The position numbers and the translations under genes are program-made. Below, piece after piece: positions 1 through 8,294 of a stretch of DNA of 34,223 bases (its first letter is position 1; each line of letters opens with the position of its first letter). The notes below the pieces were generated by a model, which was not told the DNA's origin, searched no databases, and saw only the letters and a list, made by a program, of their open reading frames with translations. Source of the stretch: Gemmatimonadota bacterium (GTDB taxonomy: Bacteria > Gemmatimonadota > Gemmatimonadetes > Longimicrobiales > Gaopeijiaceae); contig PXFI01000134.1 in NCBI GenBank assembly GCA_003564295.1, positions 1 to 34,223 of the forward strand. The letters run 5' to 3'.

Positions 1-408
1 ATGAGGTTCGTGCCGGTGGGCCGTGAGGATCAGAAACTGCCTGACCCCGTGGTTCTCCCAATCCGCCAGGAGCTCGTTCATGACCCGGTGGAGGGTCTTT
101 CGCCGGAGTCCGGCGGATCCTGCGAAGCTCTCCGCCCCGGGGCCCCTCACGCCGAAGCGAAAGGTAGGAGCCAGGAGTGTTCCGCATCTCCTGGAAACCT
201 CCCGCCCCACCTCTTCCGCAATGAGGGTGTTGGCGCCGAGGGGAAGGTGAGGGCCGTGCTGGATCAGGGCCCCCACAGGAAGGATCAAGCGGGGATCCCG
301 GGCCAGGATGCGTCCCACCTCCGGCCAGGGGAGGTGCTCCAGGTGCCATGACCAGCCAGCTTCCTCGGTCTCGGCCGTCGGGCCAGGTGATTCTCGCTCA
401 TCCGGCAT
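1..408 (-). CDS. Creatininase-family amidohydrolase, N-terminal part (3' end outside window)
   Basis: This gene is not in the ORF track because it runs off the left edge; I read it by reverse-complementing. It starts at ATG 408-406 behind a GAGGAG Shine-Dalgarno five bases upstream, and about 136 residues are visible. The core LPVGALIQHGPHLPLGANT matches the creatininase/MftE-type family block (usually PVGSxEQHGPHLPLGTD). It is followed by a long helix and, at the window edge, AHRHEPH where the family normally has NGHGGN or NGHYEN. The family comprises metal-dependent amidohydrolases acting on cyclic or C-terminal amides. Two residues that normally bind metal are changed: the Glu of EQH is Ile and the Asp of GTD is Asn. 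It could therefore be a non-canonical or inactive member. Its 5' end overlaps the divergent kinase ORF by 61 bp. The substrate is unknown. Confidence 0.82.
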   Translation of the reverse strand, partial: MPDERESPGPTAETEEAGWSWHLEHLPWPEVGRILARDPRLILPVGALIQHGPHLPLGANTLIAEEVGREVSRRCGTLLAPTFRFGVRGPGAESFAGSAGLRRKTLHRVMNELLADWENHGVRQFLILTAHRHEPH

Positions 409-3400
409 GGCATCTCCTCTGGGTGGGGGTCGTGGGTCTCGTGGCATGGGCCCGATGGCTTTCGCCCTGGTGGCTCCTGGCGCCGGCTGCCTCGGTGCTG
501 GTCTGGGTAATCTTCCGCCCCTCGGGGCGGCCTGTCCATAAAGCGGCGGTCCTGGTGCTCCTCCTGGGAACCCTGGCGGGTTTCTTCGCCCAGCGCCAGG
601 TGGATGGATCAGGTTATTCCAATGGTGACACCCGGAGTCTCCGGGAAGAGCGGGTCTCCGCTGCCCTCTCCAGGCGGTTCGAGGTACTCCTGGACACGGG
701 GGACAAGGTTGTCCGGGAGGCCCTGGCTCTCCTGGAAGAACCGGAGCCTCAGGACGTTCAGCGAAGGCTCTCCCGCCTCCAGCGGCGCCGGAACGTTACC
801 GCCCTGGCCCTTTACGATGCCGAGGGTGGTCTCAAGGCCTGGGTGGGTGTACACCGAGGTCAGGTGCCGCCGACCATACGGATGGGGGAGGCTCCCTATG
901 CCTTCGGGGGGGGACCCCTGTTCCGGTACCTCTACTTCACCGCACGGAGCCCGGAAGGGAAAGGCACTGCCGTGGCGGCGGTGCTCCTGCAGGCGAATCT
1001 TCCGGCGGGCCTGGAGGGTGGTGGGTTCGTTTCCCGATTCCGTCGCGACACGGCGATTCCCATTCAGATCCTCCCTCCGGAACGGGTGACGGGGCCCGCC
1101 GTGTGGGATCTCTGGTGGGGCGGAGAACCCCTCCTGAGCGTTTCTCTGGACGAGCTCGGCTTGCAGGAGTACTGGGTTCCCCGGGTCCGGTTCTGGGTTC
1201 GGGTGATGGTGTTGCTTGCTATAGCGACCTGGATCCTCCTGGTGGCGGGAGGGAAGGATCTTCCGGGCTTCCGTGCCGGAGCCTCGGCGTCTCTCGTCCT
1301 GGTGGGAGCCCTGGTGCCGACCGGGGCGTTCTGGCCAGGGACCCACCTGACCTCTCCCGCCCAGTTTCTCCTTCCTCTCCCCTTGGGTGGGGTCACGTTG
1401 GGCCAGATCCTTGGGATTGCCGTGGCCCTGGGGGTACTCTGGGGGCTATTCCCGCCGCAACGCCGGAACTGGGCCGGACCCCTGGCGGCCGGCGGCGTTT
1501 TGGCCTTGGCCTTCCCGATCCTGGATGCCGTGCTTCGACTGGGCCCCTCCCCGGCCCTCCTGTCCGGGGGAGCGGCGGGCTGGCTGCCTTACCAGATCAC
1601 ACTGGCCTTGGCCCTGTCCCTGGCGGCGTGCTGTTCTCTCTGTGCGGCTGAAAACGGATCACCTCGGGTGAAGGCACAATGGCTGCTCGGGGGCAGCATT
1701 GTCCTCACTCTCGCCCTGGCTGTGGCAGGAGCCCTTCTCGCTCGCTCCGGGCCAGGGCTTTCCCCTTGGTTCCTGGTAGCCTGGGGGGCGCCTGGCTACC
1801 TGGCGGCACGGGGCCTGGTCGGGTTGGGAAGGACCCGGAGATTGCTGTGCTGGCCATTGGCGGCACTCCTGGGCTCCACAGCAGCGCTTCCGGCGGCCTG
1901 GGGAACGCAGATCGAGGCCCGCATGGCTGAGGCTGAGGGGTACCTGAGGGAGCTCAGCGCCGAGGCCGATCCCTACCTGGAATTCCGACTCCTCAGGGTC
2001 GGAGAGGTGGCCGACTCCCTCAGCACCATCATCCCCTCCCCGGTGGAATTCCTCTTCGAAGTCTGGGCGGAGACCGGCCAGCAGGACGACCCTCTTCCCA
2101 TGTGGCTCACCCTCTGGTCTCCCGGGGACCTGCCCCGTGAGGATCTCGCCATGGGCGTCTACGGCAACAGGCCTCCGGAGGCTGGCGACTTCCTCGATCT
2201 GGCCCGGGAGGAGGGGGCCCCGGTGATCCGGCACCTTGGCCTGGCGGATGCCCGGTATCTTCTCCTGGTGCCCCTGCGAGGGGGGTTTGTGGTCTCCGCC
2301 GTGGTGCCCCCCAAGGGATCCCTGTCCCTTTCCTCTCCCCTGGGGCCCATCTTCGCCCTGACGGGTCGTACCTGGATGGATTCTCCGAGCCTCGTTCAGG
2401 CGCCGGGAGGGCAGGTGATGGAGCCTGGGGAGGGGGTCCGATGGGAGCTGACGCAGGACGGGTGGCGAGGCAGCTTCCCCATATCGTACCCGGAAGGGTG
2501 GTATCTGGGCAGACAGACGGTGGCCCTGCCCGGAATGCTTCACATGATCGCCCGGGGAACGCTGGTCCTCTCCCTCAACCTCCTCGTGATCCTGACCATC
2601 TGGGCATTGGGCCGGATCCTTGCCCGGGGCAGGGAGCTGCAGATCAAGGAGACATGGCGGTTCCTGGGGACCTTCCGAGCCCGGGTCACCCTGGCCCTTT
2701 TCGGCTTCTTCCTTCTGTCCATCGCCATCTTTGGCACCCTCGCCTTCAGGACCCTCTCGGGCGCCGCTCAGAGAACCGCCGCTGCCCTGGCGGAGCGTCT
2801 GGTGGAGGACGGGGCCGGTTTCTATCCGGAAGTGGCCGGGTCCATGCCGCTACTGGCCAAGGAGGTGGGTGCGGACCTCCTGGAGTACAGGGGGGGAGAG
2901 CTGAGGGGAGGATCCGCAGAGGAGCTCGTGGAGTTGGGTCTCTATGAGACGTGGATTCCGGAGCCGGTCTTCCGCACTCTGGAAGATCTCACGGAGATCC
3001 GTGCCAGCCGTCTGTCCTCCCTGGGGAACTGGGATTACGTCATGGCCTATCGGCGCCTCTCCGACCGAGACATCCTGGCGACTCCCGTGCCGCTGGAGGT
3101 GGGAGCCATGGCTCTGCGCCGACAGGAGGTGACGGAGCTCTTGGGCTTCGCCATCGTCATGGGTGCGGGCCTGTCCCTCTTCCTGGCCCTGCTGGTGGGC
3201 AGGACCCTCACCAGACCCATCGAGATTTTGCAGGTTGCTTCCGAGAGAGTCGGGTCGGGAAACCTGGGTGTGCGTCTCCCGGAAGACCGGAGCGACGAGT
3301 TCGGTGCCGTCTTCCGCGCCTTCAACCGCATGGTACAACGGATCCACAGGGCCCGGCGAGCCCTCCTCCGGACCACCCGCCGGACCCAGGCCATCATGGA

Positions 3401-4421
3401 GGAAGCCGCCATGGGGGTGGTGGCCCTGGATGCCGGGGGACGGGTCACTCTGGTGAATCCCAGGGCCGAGAGACTCCTGGCCGAGAAGATTTCAGTGGGA
3501 CAACCCCTTCCTGGTCTTCGGGGAGAGGCCCGGGAGCTGGTCCGCTGGGTGGATCTCTACTTCCGAGACGGAATCCGGGAAGCCAACACGGAGCTTCAGC
3601 TGGGCAACCGGCGCATCCGGATCCGAGCTCGCCGGGTGTCCGGAGAAGGGCCTTCCGGCGGTGCGGTTCTCAGCATGGAGGATGTGACGGATGAGCTCAG
3701 GACGGAACGAATCCTGGCCTGGGGAGAAATGGCTCAACAGGTGGCCCATGAGGTGAAGAACCCTCTCACCCCGATGAAGCTCAGCGTTCAACATCTGCAG
3801 CGGGCCTGGGAAGACCGGCGCGTCGATTTCGGCGACATTCTGGGCAAGAACGTGGATGTGATTCTGAAGGAGATCGACCATCTGGCCGCCATCGCCCGTA
3901 GCTTCTCCAGGTTCCGTGCTCCAGGAGAGACGGTGGAGGTCCCCTTGCAGCCCGTGGACATCCACGCGGTGGCGGAGGAGGTCCTCAACCTCTATCGTGG
4001 CGGGAAGGGCGTCCTATCCTTCCGGTGTGCCGTGCCATCGGGTCTTCCCCCGGTTCAGAGCCGGGAGGATGAGCTCCGGGAGGTCCTGATCAACCTCCTG
4101 GAGAACTCCAGGGCGGCGGTATCGGAGCAGGGAGAGGTGGTGATAGAGGCCGAGCCTCTGAACGGAAGGGTGGAGCTCAGGGTCAGGGATGACGGGACGG
4201 GTATTCCGAGGGAGTTCCTCCCCCGGATCTTCGAGCCCCACTTCTCCACCCGCTCCACCGGGACGGGTCTCGGTCTGGCCATTGTTCGGCGGCTCGTGGA
4301 ATCATGGGGTGGCGTGGTTTCTGCGGAGAGCCGGATCGGGAGCGGTACGTTGATGCGCATCGAAATCCCCCTTTGGGGTGCGGGGAAGGACGCAGAGGGA
4401 GAGGAGGATCCATGGATCTGA
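348..4421 (+). CDS. Very large NtrY-like membrane sensor histidine kinase
   Basis: This is a 1357-residue kinase, far longer than the roughly 700 residues usual for NtrY. Visible order: three N-terminal membrane segments (about 22-81); a first extracytoplasmic region (about 85-278); a cluster of seven or eight hydrophobic segments (about 280-515); a second soluble region (about 515-725); a membrane pair; a third soluble region (about 800-915); a last membrane segment; HAMP (about 945-1005); PAS (about 1020-1085); HisKA; and HATPase_c. The phosphoacceptor is His1134 in AHEVKNPLTP. The ATPase shows an N box (INLLENSRAAV), DDGTGIP and GTGLGLAIV near 1304. It should sense an envelope signal and phosphorylate a response regulator; no regulator gene is adjacent. 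The start is uncertain: ATG 348 has a poor Shine-Dalgarno and overlaps the divergent creatininase gene. GTG 387, 423, 432 or 441 are alternatives. The 3' end overlaps the next gene. Confidence 0.9.
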   Translation: MTSQLPRSRPSGQVILAHPAWHLLWVGVVGLVAWARWLSPWWLLAPAASVLVWVIFRPSGRPVHKAAVLVLLLGTLAGFFAQRQVDGSGYSNGDTRSLREERVSAALSRRFEVLLDTGDKVVREALALLEEPEPQDVQRRLSRLQRRRNVTALALYDAEGGLKAWVGVHRGQVPPTIRMGEAPYAFGGGPLFRYLYFTARSPEGKGTAVAAVLLQANLPAGLEGGGFVSRFRRDTAIPIQILPPERVTGPAVWDLWWGGEPLLSVSLDELGLQEYWVPRVRFWVRVMVLLAIATWILLVAGGKDLPGFRAGASASLVLVGALVPTGAFWPGTHLTSPAQFLLPLPLGGVTLGQILGIAVALGVLWGLFPPQRRNWAGPLAAGGVLALAFPILDAVLRLGPSPALLSGGAAGWLPYQITLALALSLAACCSLCAAENGSPRVKAQWLLGGSIVLTLALAVAGALLARSGPGLSPWFLVAWGAPGYLAARGLVGLGRTRRLLCWPLAALLGSTAALPAAWGTQIEARMAEAEGYLRELSAEADPYLEFRLLRVGEVADSLSTIIPSPVEFLFEVWAETGQQDDPLPMWLTLWSPGDLPREDLAMGVYGNRPPEAGDFLDLAREEGAPVIRHLGLADARYLLLVPLRGGFVVSAVVPPKGSLSLSSPLGPIFALTGRTWMDSPSLVQAPGGQVMEPGEGVRWELTQDGWRGSFPISYPEGWYLGRQTVALPGMLHMIARGTLVLSLNLLVILTIWALGRILARGRELQIKETWRFLGTFRARVTLALFGFFLLSIAIFGTLAFRTLSGAAQRTAAALAERLVEDGAGFYPEVAGSMPLLAKEVGADLLEYRGGELRGGSAEELVELGLYETWIPEPVFRTLEDLTEIRASRLSSLGNWDYVMAYRRLSDRDILATPVPLEVGAMALRRQEVTELLGFAIVMGAGLSLFLALLVGRTLTRPIEILQVASERVGSGNLGVRLPEDRSDEFGAVFRAFNRMVQRIHRARRALLRTTRRTQAIMEEAAMGVVALDAGGRVTLVNPRAERLLAEKISVGQPLPGLRGEARELVRWVDLYFRDGIREANTELQLGNRRIRIRARRVSGEGPSGGAVLSMEDVTDELRTERILAWGEMAQQVAHEVKNPLTPMKLSVQHLQRAWEDRRVDFGDILGKNVDVILKEIDHLAAIARSFSRFRAPGETVEVPLQPVDIHAVAEEVLNLYRGGKGVLSFRCAVPSGLPPVQSREDELREVLINLLENSRAAVSEQGEVVIEAEPLNGRVELRVRDDGTGIPREFLPRIFEPHFSTRSTGTGLGLAIVRRLVESWGGVVSAESRIGSGTLMRIEIPLWGAGKDAEGEEDPWI

Positions 4422-4969
4422 AGCTTTGGCTCGAGGAGCACATGGGGTTGCTTGCCCGTCGCTGGCACTCCGAGATCATGGTGATGGAGGACCGCAGGGG
4501 AGAGGGCGGGGATGGCCTTCTCGAGCAGTTTCTCCACCACCTCGTATCATTCCTTCCCCCTTGCCTTGGGGAGCACCGGGAGCAGGCAGAGGACATATGG
4601 CAACAGGCCACCCACCTCTTCGGCTCCTTGGCTCTTCGCCGTGGACTGGCTGCGGGGGAGGTGGTGGAAGAGCTCCAGTTCCTTCGGGGCGTGACCCTCA
4701 AGACCCTGCACGACGCAGGCCCCGATACAGCTCTGCAGTCGGTGGATTTTCGAGATCTGCTGATTCTCAACAGGATCCTGGACCTGGGAGTGGTCCAGGC
4801 AAGCGTAGCCTATGTGGACGAGCTCTTCTTCGCCCACCTCCAGGGGTCCGGGGTGACGGACGGGGTGACATCGGAGTTGGTGGAGGAGATCACCAGGCAG
4901 TTGGAGGGTTTCCGCAGAGAGCTCAAAGGTTTGGACCTGGGGCAGAGTGGCTCCCATGCCCAAGCCTGA
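4412..4969 (+). CDS. RsbRD_N-like all-helical sensor/partner protein
   Basis: The start is ATG 4412 after GAGGAGG, not the upstream codon in the ORF track. This gives 185 residues and a 10-bp overlap with the kinase stop. It opens with LKLWLEEHMGLLARRWHSEI and continues as a predicted all-helical protein with the stretch RGLAAGEVVEELQFLRGV. This resembles the RsbRD N-terminal domain, a helical module usually fused to STAS or kinase domains in stressosome-type or two-component proteins. Here it stands alone, without a STAS or catalytic domain. No signal peptide or membrane segment is visible, so it is probably cytoplasmic. Tight coupling to the histidine kinase suggests it modulates or partners that kinase; this is inference. 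The family call rests on pattern only. Its stop lies inside the decarboxylase start region. Confidence 0.6.
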   Translation: MDLKLWLEEHMGLLARRWHSEIMVMEDRRGEGGDGLLEQFLHHLVSFLPPCLGEHREQAEDIWQQATHLFGSLALRRGLAAGEVVEELQFLRGVTLKTLHDAGPDTALQSVDFRDLLILNRILDLGVVQASVAYVDELFFAHLQGSGVTDGVTSELVEEITRQLEGFRRELKGLDLGQSGSHAQA

Positions 4970-6410
4970 AGAGAGCCCCGAGGATGGCTCCCTGCTGGGA
5001 GATATGCCCGGGTCGGAGCTCCGGCCGGCGGCCCGGGCTGTGGCGGACTGGATTTCGGACTACCTGGATGACGTGGGCAGCTATCCGGTGCTGGCCCGGG
5101 TCCGGCCCGGAGAGATACGGGGCGAGCTGCCCCTTCGGATGCCCCATGAGGGCGAGCCCTTTCAGGACATTCTCAGGGACTTCCAGACTCTCCTCATGCC
5201 GGGGGTGACCCACTGGAACCACCCGGCTTTCTTTGCCTATTTCTCCATTACGGGCTCAGGTCCCGGTGTCCTGGGCGAGATGCTGGCGGCGGCCCTCAAT
5301 GTCAACGGGATGTTGTGGCGGGCCTGTCCGGTGGCCACTGAGCTGGAGGAGGTGGCATTGGCGTGGCTCCGGGATCTCCTGGGTCTTCCCCCGGAATTCG
5401 ACGGCACCATCAACGATACGGCTTCCTCCTCGTCCCTCTATGCCCTGGCCGCGGCGAGGGAGGCCAAGCTGCCGGAGGCCCGGACCAGGGGACTGGGCGG
5501 GATGCCGAGGGGGCGGTTCTACGCTTCGGAGCAGGCTCACTCCTCCATCGACAAGGCCGTGATCACCCTGGGCTTCGGCATGGACGGGATCCGGAAGATC
5601 CCCACCGATCAGGAGTTTCGCATGCTCCCGGCAGAGCTGCGACGGGCGGTCCTGGAGGACCTGGAGGCGGGGGTGCGGCCGCTGGCAGTGGTGGCGACCC
5701 TGGGAACCACATCCACCACCAGCGTGGATCCGGTGGAAGCTGTGGCCGGGATCGCCCGGGAGTTCGAGCTCTGGCTCCATGTGGATGCAGCCTACGGGGG
5801 GGCCGCCGCAGCCATTCCGGAGTTGCGGCCCCTGTTATCCGGATGGGAGAAGGCTGATTCTATCGTGGTGAACCCTCACAAGTGGCTCTTCACGCCCATA
5901 GACTGTTCGGTCCTCTACGTGAGGGATCCGGAGCGGCTCCGGAGAGCGTTCAGCCTGACGCCGGAGTACCTCCGAACCCCGGAGGAGGGGGAGACGCGGA
6001 ATCTCATGGACTACGGCGTGGCCCTGGGCCGGCGCTTTCGCTCACTGAAGCTCTGGTTCGTGCTTCGATACTTCGGGGCCAGGGGGATCCGGGAGCGCAT
6101 CCGGCAGCACGTGGCCATGGCCAGGGAGCTGGCGGCCTGGATGGACGAGGCACCGGAGTGGGAGGTGGTGGCTCCGGTGCCCTTCAGCACGGTGGTCTTC
6201 AGGTTTGTGCCGGCGGGGACCTCGCCCGAGGATCAGGACAGGCTAAACGGGGAGATCATGGACCGGGTGAACGAGACCGGTGAGATGTTCATCTCCCACA
6301 CGGTTCTAAAGGGCCGGTTCTGCCTGAGGATGGCCATCGGAAACCTCAGGACACGAAGGGAACACCTGTCGCGGGCGTGGGAGCTTCTCCAGGAGGCGGC
6401 GAGAGGTTGA
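4956..6410 (+). CDS. PLP-dependent group II (aromatic-L-amino-acid type) decarboxylase
   Basis: This is a fold-type I PLP enzyme of the DDC family, about 484 residues, the usual length. Asp277 in HVDAAYGG should hold the pyridine nitrogen. Lys309 in VNPHKWLFTP is the expected Schiff-base lysine. The N-terminal part (HWNHPAFFAYFSITGS) and AEQ/HSSIDKA segments match aromatic amino acid decarboxylases such as DOPA or tryptophan decarboxylase, better than glutamate decarboxylase. The substrate cannot be fixed from sequence by eye. It is cytoplasmic, with no signal. I chose ATG 4956; GTG 4947 (as in the ORF track) is an alternative. Either start overlaps the RsbRD_N-like gene, so translation is probably coupled. 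A strong palindrome follows the stop. Confidence 0.88.
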   Translation: MPKPEESPEDGSLLGDMPGSELRPAARAVADWISDYLDDVGSYPVLARVRPGEIRGELPLRMPHEGEPFQDILRDFQTLLMPGVTHWNHPAFFAYFSITGSGPGVLGEMLAAALNVNGMLWRACPVATELEEVALAWLRDLLGLPPEFDGTINDTASSSSLYALAAAREAKLPEARTRGLGGMPRGRFYASEQAHSSIDKAVITLGFGMDGIRKIPTDQEFRMLPAELRRAVLEDLEAGVRPLAVVATLGTTSTTSVDPVEAVAGIAREFELWLHVDAAYGGAAAAIPELRPLLSGWEKADSIVVNPHKWLFTPIDCSVLYVRDPERLRRAFSLTPEYLRTPEEGETRNLMDYGVALGRRFRSLKLWFVLRYFGARGIRERIRQHVAMARELAAWMDEAPEWEVVAPVPFSTVVFRFVPAGTSPEDQDRLNGEIMDRVNETGEMFISHTVLKGRFCLRMAIGNLRTRREHLSRAWELLQEAARG

Positions 6411-6431
6411 GGGTACCGGTTGGCCACAGAA

Positions 6432-6461
6432 GACCCCTCCAGGGCATGCCCTGGAGGGGTC
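6432..6461. terminator. Perfect 30-nt palindrome, likely bidirectional terminator
   Basis: Two exact 15-nt arms (GACCCCTCCAGGGCA and its reverse complement) meet without a spacer. The palindrome lies between the convergent decarboxylase and pntB genes. No T-run follows on either strand, so it would be a GC-rich terminator without a U-tract, or a processing hairpin. Confidence 0.7.
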
Positions 6462-6509
6462 GAGCTGTAAGGATGCCGGACAGAGGAAGCCCGTCCTCCG
6501 CCCTGGAAT

Positions 6510-7889
6510 CTACATCTCCCGGACCTCCCTCACCAGGTCTTGCATGGAAGGCTTCGCGGATCCGAAGAACATCATGGTTTTGTCCATGTAGAAGAGGGGG
6601 TTGTCGATGCCGGCGAAGCCCGGGCTGAGGCTCCTCTTCATGATGATGACGTTCCTGGCATAATCCACGTCCAGGATGGGCATGCCCGCGATGACGCTGT
6701 CGGGCTTCCGGGCATCGGGGTTCACCACGTCATTGGCTCCCACGATGAGGGCCACGTCCGTGTCCTTGAACTGGTCGTTGATCTCTTCCAGGTCGTAGAG
6801 CTGGTTGTAGGGCACGTCGGCCTCGGCAAGGAGGACGTTCATGTGCCCCGGCATGCGTCCCGCCACCGGATGGACGGCGAACTTGACGTCCACACCACGC
6901 TCCTCCAGGAGGTCGCAGAGCTTCTTCAGGTCGTGCTGGGCCTGGGCCACCGCCAGGCCGTAGCCCGGCACCACCACCACCGATTGACAGTAGGCCAGGA
7001 TCATGGCAGCGCCCTCGGCGTCCACGGAGCGAGCCGTCTTGTCACCGGCCCCGATGGAAGCGGCCGTGGCCCCCTCCGTCCCGAAGCCCCCGAACATGAC
7101 GTTGGCCAGAGAACGATTCATGGCCTTGCACATCAGATTCGTCAGGATCAGGCCAGCGGCTCCCACCAGCGCCCCGGCGATGATGAGGATCATGTTCCCC
7201 AGGATGAACCCGGCCGCCGAGGCCGCAAGCCCCGAGTAGGAGTTCAGGAGGGAGATGGCCACCGGCATGTCGGCGCCGCCGATGGCATTAACCAGGAGGA
7301 TTCCCAGAATGAGGGCCGCTGCGATGAACACCAGGAAGAGGACCATGCTGGGATCCTGGACGGCGATGTACGTCCCGACGCCCAGGAGCCCGACGAAGAT
7401 CAAGGCCGTTACGGCCTGCAGGAACTTGTTGGTAACCGGATTGCCCGTGATCCAACCGGCGAGCTTTCCGAAGGCCACCACGCTTCCCGAGAAGGTCACC
7501 CCTCCGATGAGCATCCCCAGCATGATGGTGGAGCCTTGGCCCAGGGGAAGCACTCCAAAGGGCTGGAGGCGTACGAACTCGGCTCCGGCAACCAGAGCTG
7601 AGGCCCCGCCTCCGAATCCGTTGAAGATTCCCACCATCTCGGGCATGGACGTCATCTTCACCATCCGGGCTGCCGTGGCCCCGATGAGGGAGCCAATGAT
7701 GATCCCCGTGACGATCCAGGTCCAGGTGAGAACGTCCTGCTCCACCAGCGTGACCACGATGGCCAGGAGCATGGCCGCCGAGGCCATGACATTGCCCTTC
7801 CGGGCCGTGGCGGGAGAGGAAAGCTGCTTCAGGCCGACGACGAATAGAAGCGCCGACACGAGATAGGCGAACTGCGTGACCAGGTTCAC
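6510..7889 (-). CDS. pntB: NAD(P) transhydrogenase subunit beta
   Basis: This is a 459-residue protein, the usual length for PntB. The N-terminal half carries about eight or nine hydrophobic segments forming the proton-conducting dII half. The C-terminal soluble dIII domain binds NADP(H): GYGLAVAQAQHD, HPVAGRMPGHMNVLL, LIVGANDVVNP and IIMKRSLSPGFAGIDNPLF are all intact. The enzyme couples inward proton flow to hydride transfer from NADH to NADP+, supplying NADPH. The start is GTG 7889-7887 with a GAGGG Shine-Dalgarno seven bases upstream. It is the last gene of pntAA-pntAB-pntB. It ends toward the decarboxylase with a strong palindrome between them. Confidence 0.96.
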   Translation of the reverse strand: MNLVTQFAYLVSALLFVVGLKQLSSPATARKGNVMASAAMLLAIVVTLVEQDVLTWTWIVTGIIIGSLIGATAARMVKMTSMPEMVGIFNGFGGGASALVAGAEFVRLQPFGVLPLGQGSTIMLGMLIGGVTFSGSVVAFGKLAGWITGNPVTNKFLQAVTALIFVGLLGVGTYIAVQDPSMVLFLVFIAAALILGILLVNAIGGADMPVAISLLNSYSGLAASAAGFILGNMILIIAGALVGAAGLILTNLMCKAMNRSLANVMFGGFGTEGATAASIGAGDKTARSVDAEGAAMILAYCQSVVVVPGYGLAVAQAQHDLKKLCDLLEERGVDVKFAVHPVAGRMPGHMNVLLAEADVPYNQLYDLEEINDQFKDTDVALIVGANDVVNPDARKPDSVIAGMPILDVDYARNVIIMKRSLSPGFAGIDNPLFYMDKTMMFFGSAKPSMQDLVREVREM

Positions 7890-7950
7890 TGAGAGTCCCT
7901 CGTTCTTGTGTTCGAAGTCATGGGAAGACCCGGAAAGCCGACGCCGGATC

Positions 7951-8247
7951 TCATTTCTTCTTGAACATCTCGAGCATTCTGTCGGTCACCAGAAACCCGC
8001 CCACCACGTTGATGGAGGCGAAGATGATGGAGACCAGCCCCAGGATGACGACCACCGGCTCCCGGGCCATTTCGGCTTCGGCAGAGACGATGAGGGCGCC
8101 GATGAGTGCGATACCGGAAATGGCGTTCGCACCGGACATGAGGGGCGTGTGAAGCGTCGGGGGCACCTTTGTGATGACCTCCTTCCCGGCGAGGGTCGCC
8201 AGGACGAAGACGTATAGGGCCACCAACATGATTGGCATGCTTTCCAT
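7951..8247 (-). CDS. pntAB: NAD(P) transhydrogenase subunit alpha, membrane part (PntAB/PntA2)
   Basis: This small membrane protein of 98 residues corresponds to the C-terminal dII portion of E. coli PntA, encoded here as a separate gene. This split arrangement is known from Rhodospirillum and other bacteria. Three or four hydrophobic helices are visible, with the conserved stretch PPTLHTPLMSGANAISGI followed by ASINVVGGFLVTDRMLEMF. ATG 8247 is preceded by GGGAG about eight bases upstream. It sits between pntAA and pntB and completes the membrane domain together with PntB. Confidence 0.94.
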   Translation of the reverse strand: MESMPIMLVALYVFVLATLAGKEVITKVPPTLHTPLMSGANAISGIALIGALIVSAEAEMAREPVVVILGLVSIIFASINVVGGFLVTDRMLEMFKKK

Positions 8248-8294
8248 TCAGGAATCTCCCGCAGTGGAAGTTCAGGGGTTCCGGCAACGGGTCA

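Noticed and set aside
1-351. 116-codon plus-strand ORF at the left edge
   Set aside because: The opposite strand encodes a clear creatininase-family block; the plus-strand translation has no such pattern.
6540-7601. 353-codon plus-strand ORF
   Set aside because: Histidine-rich antisense shadow of pntB.
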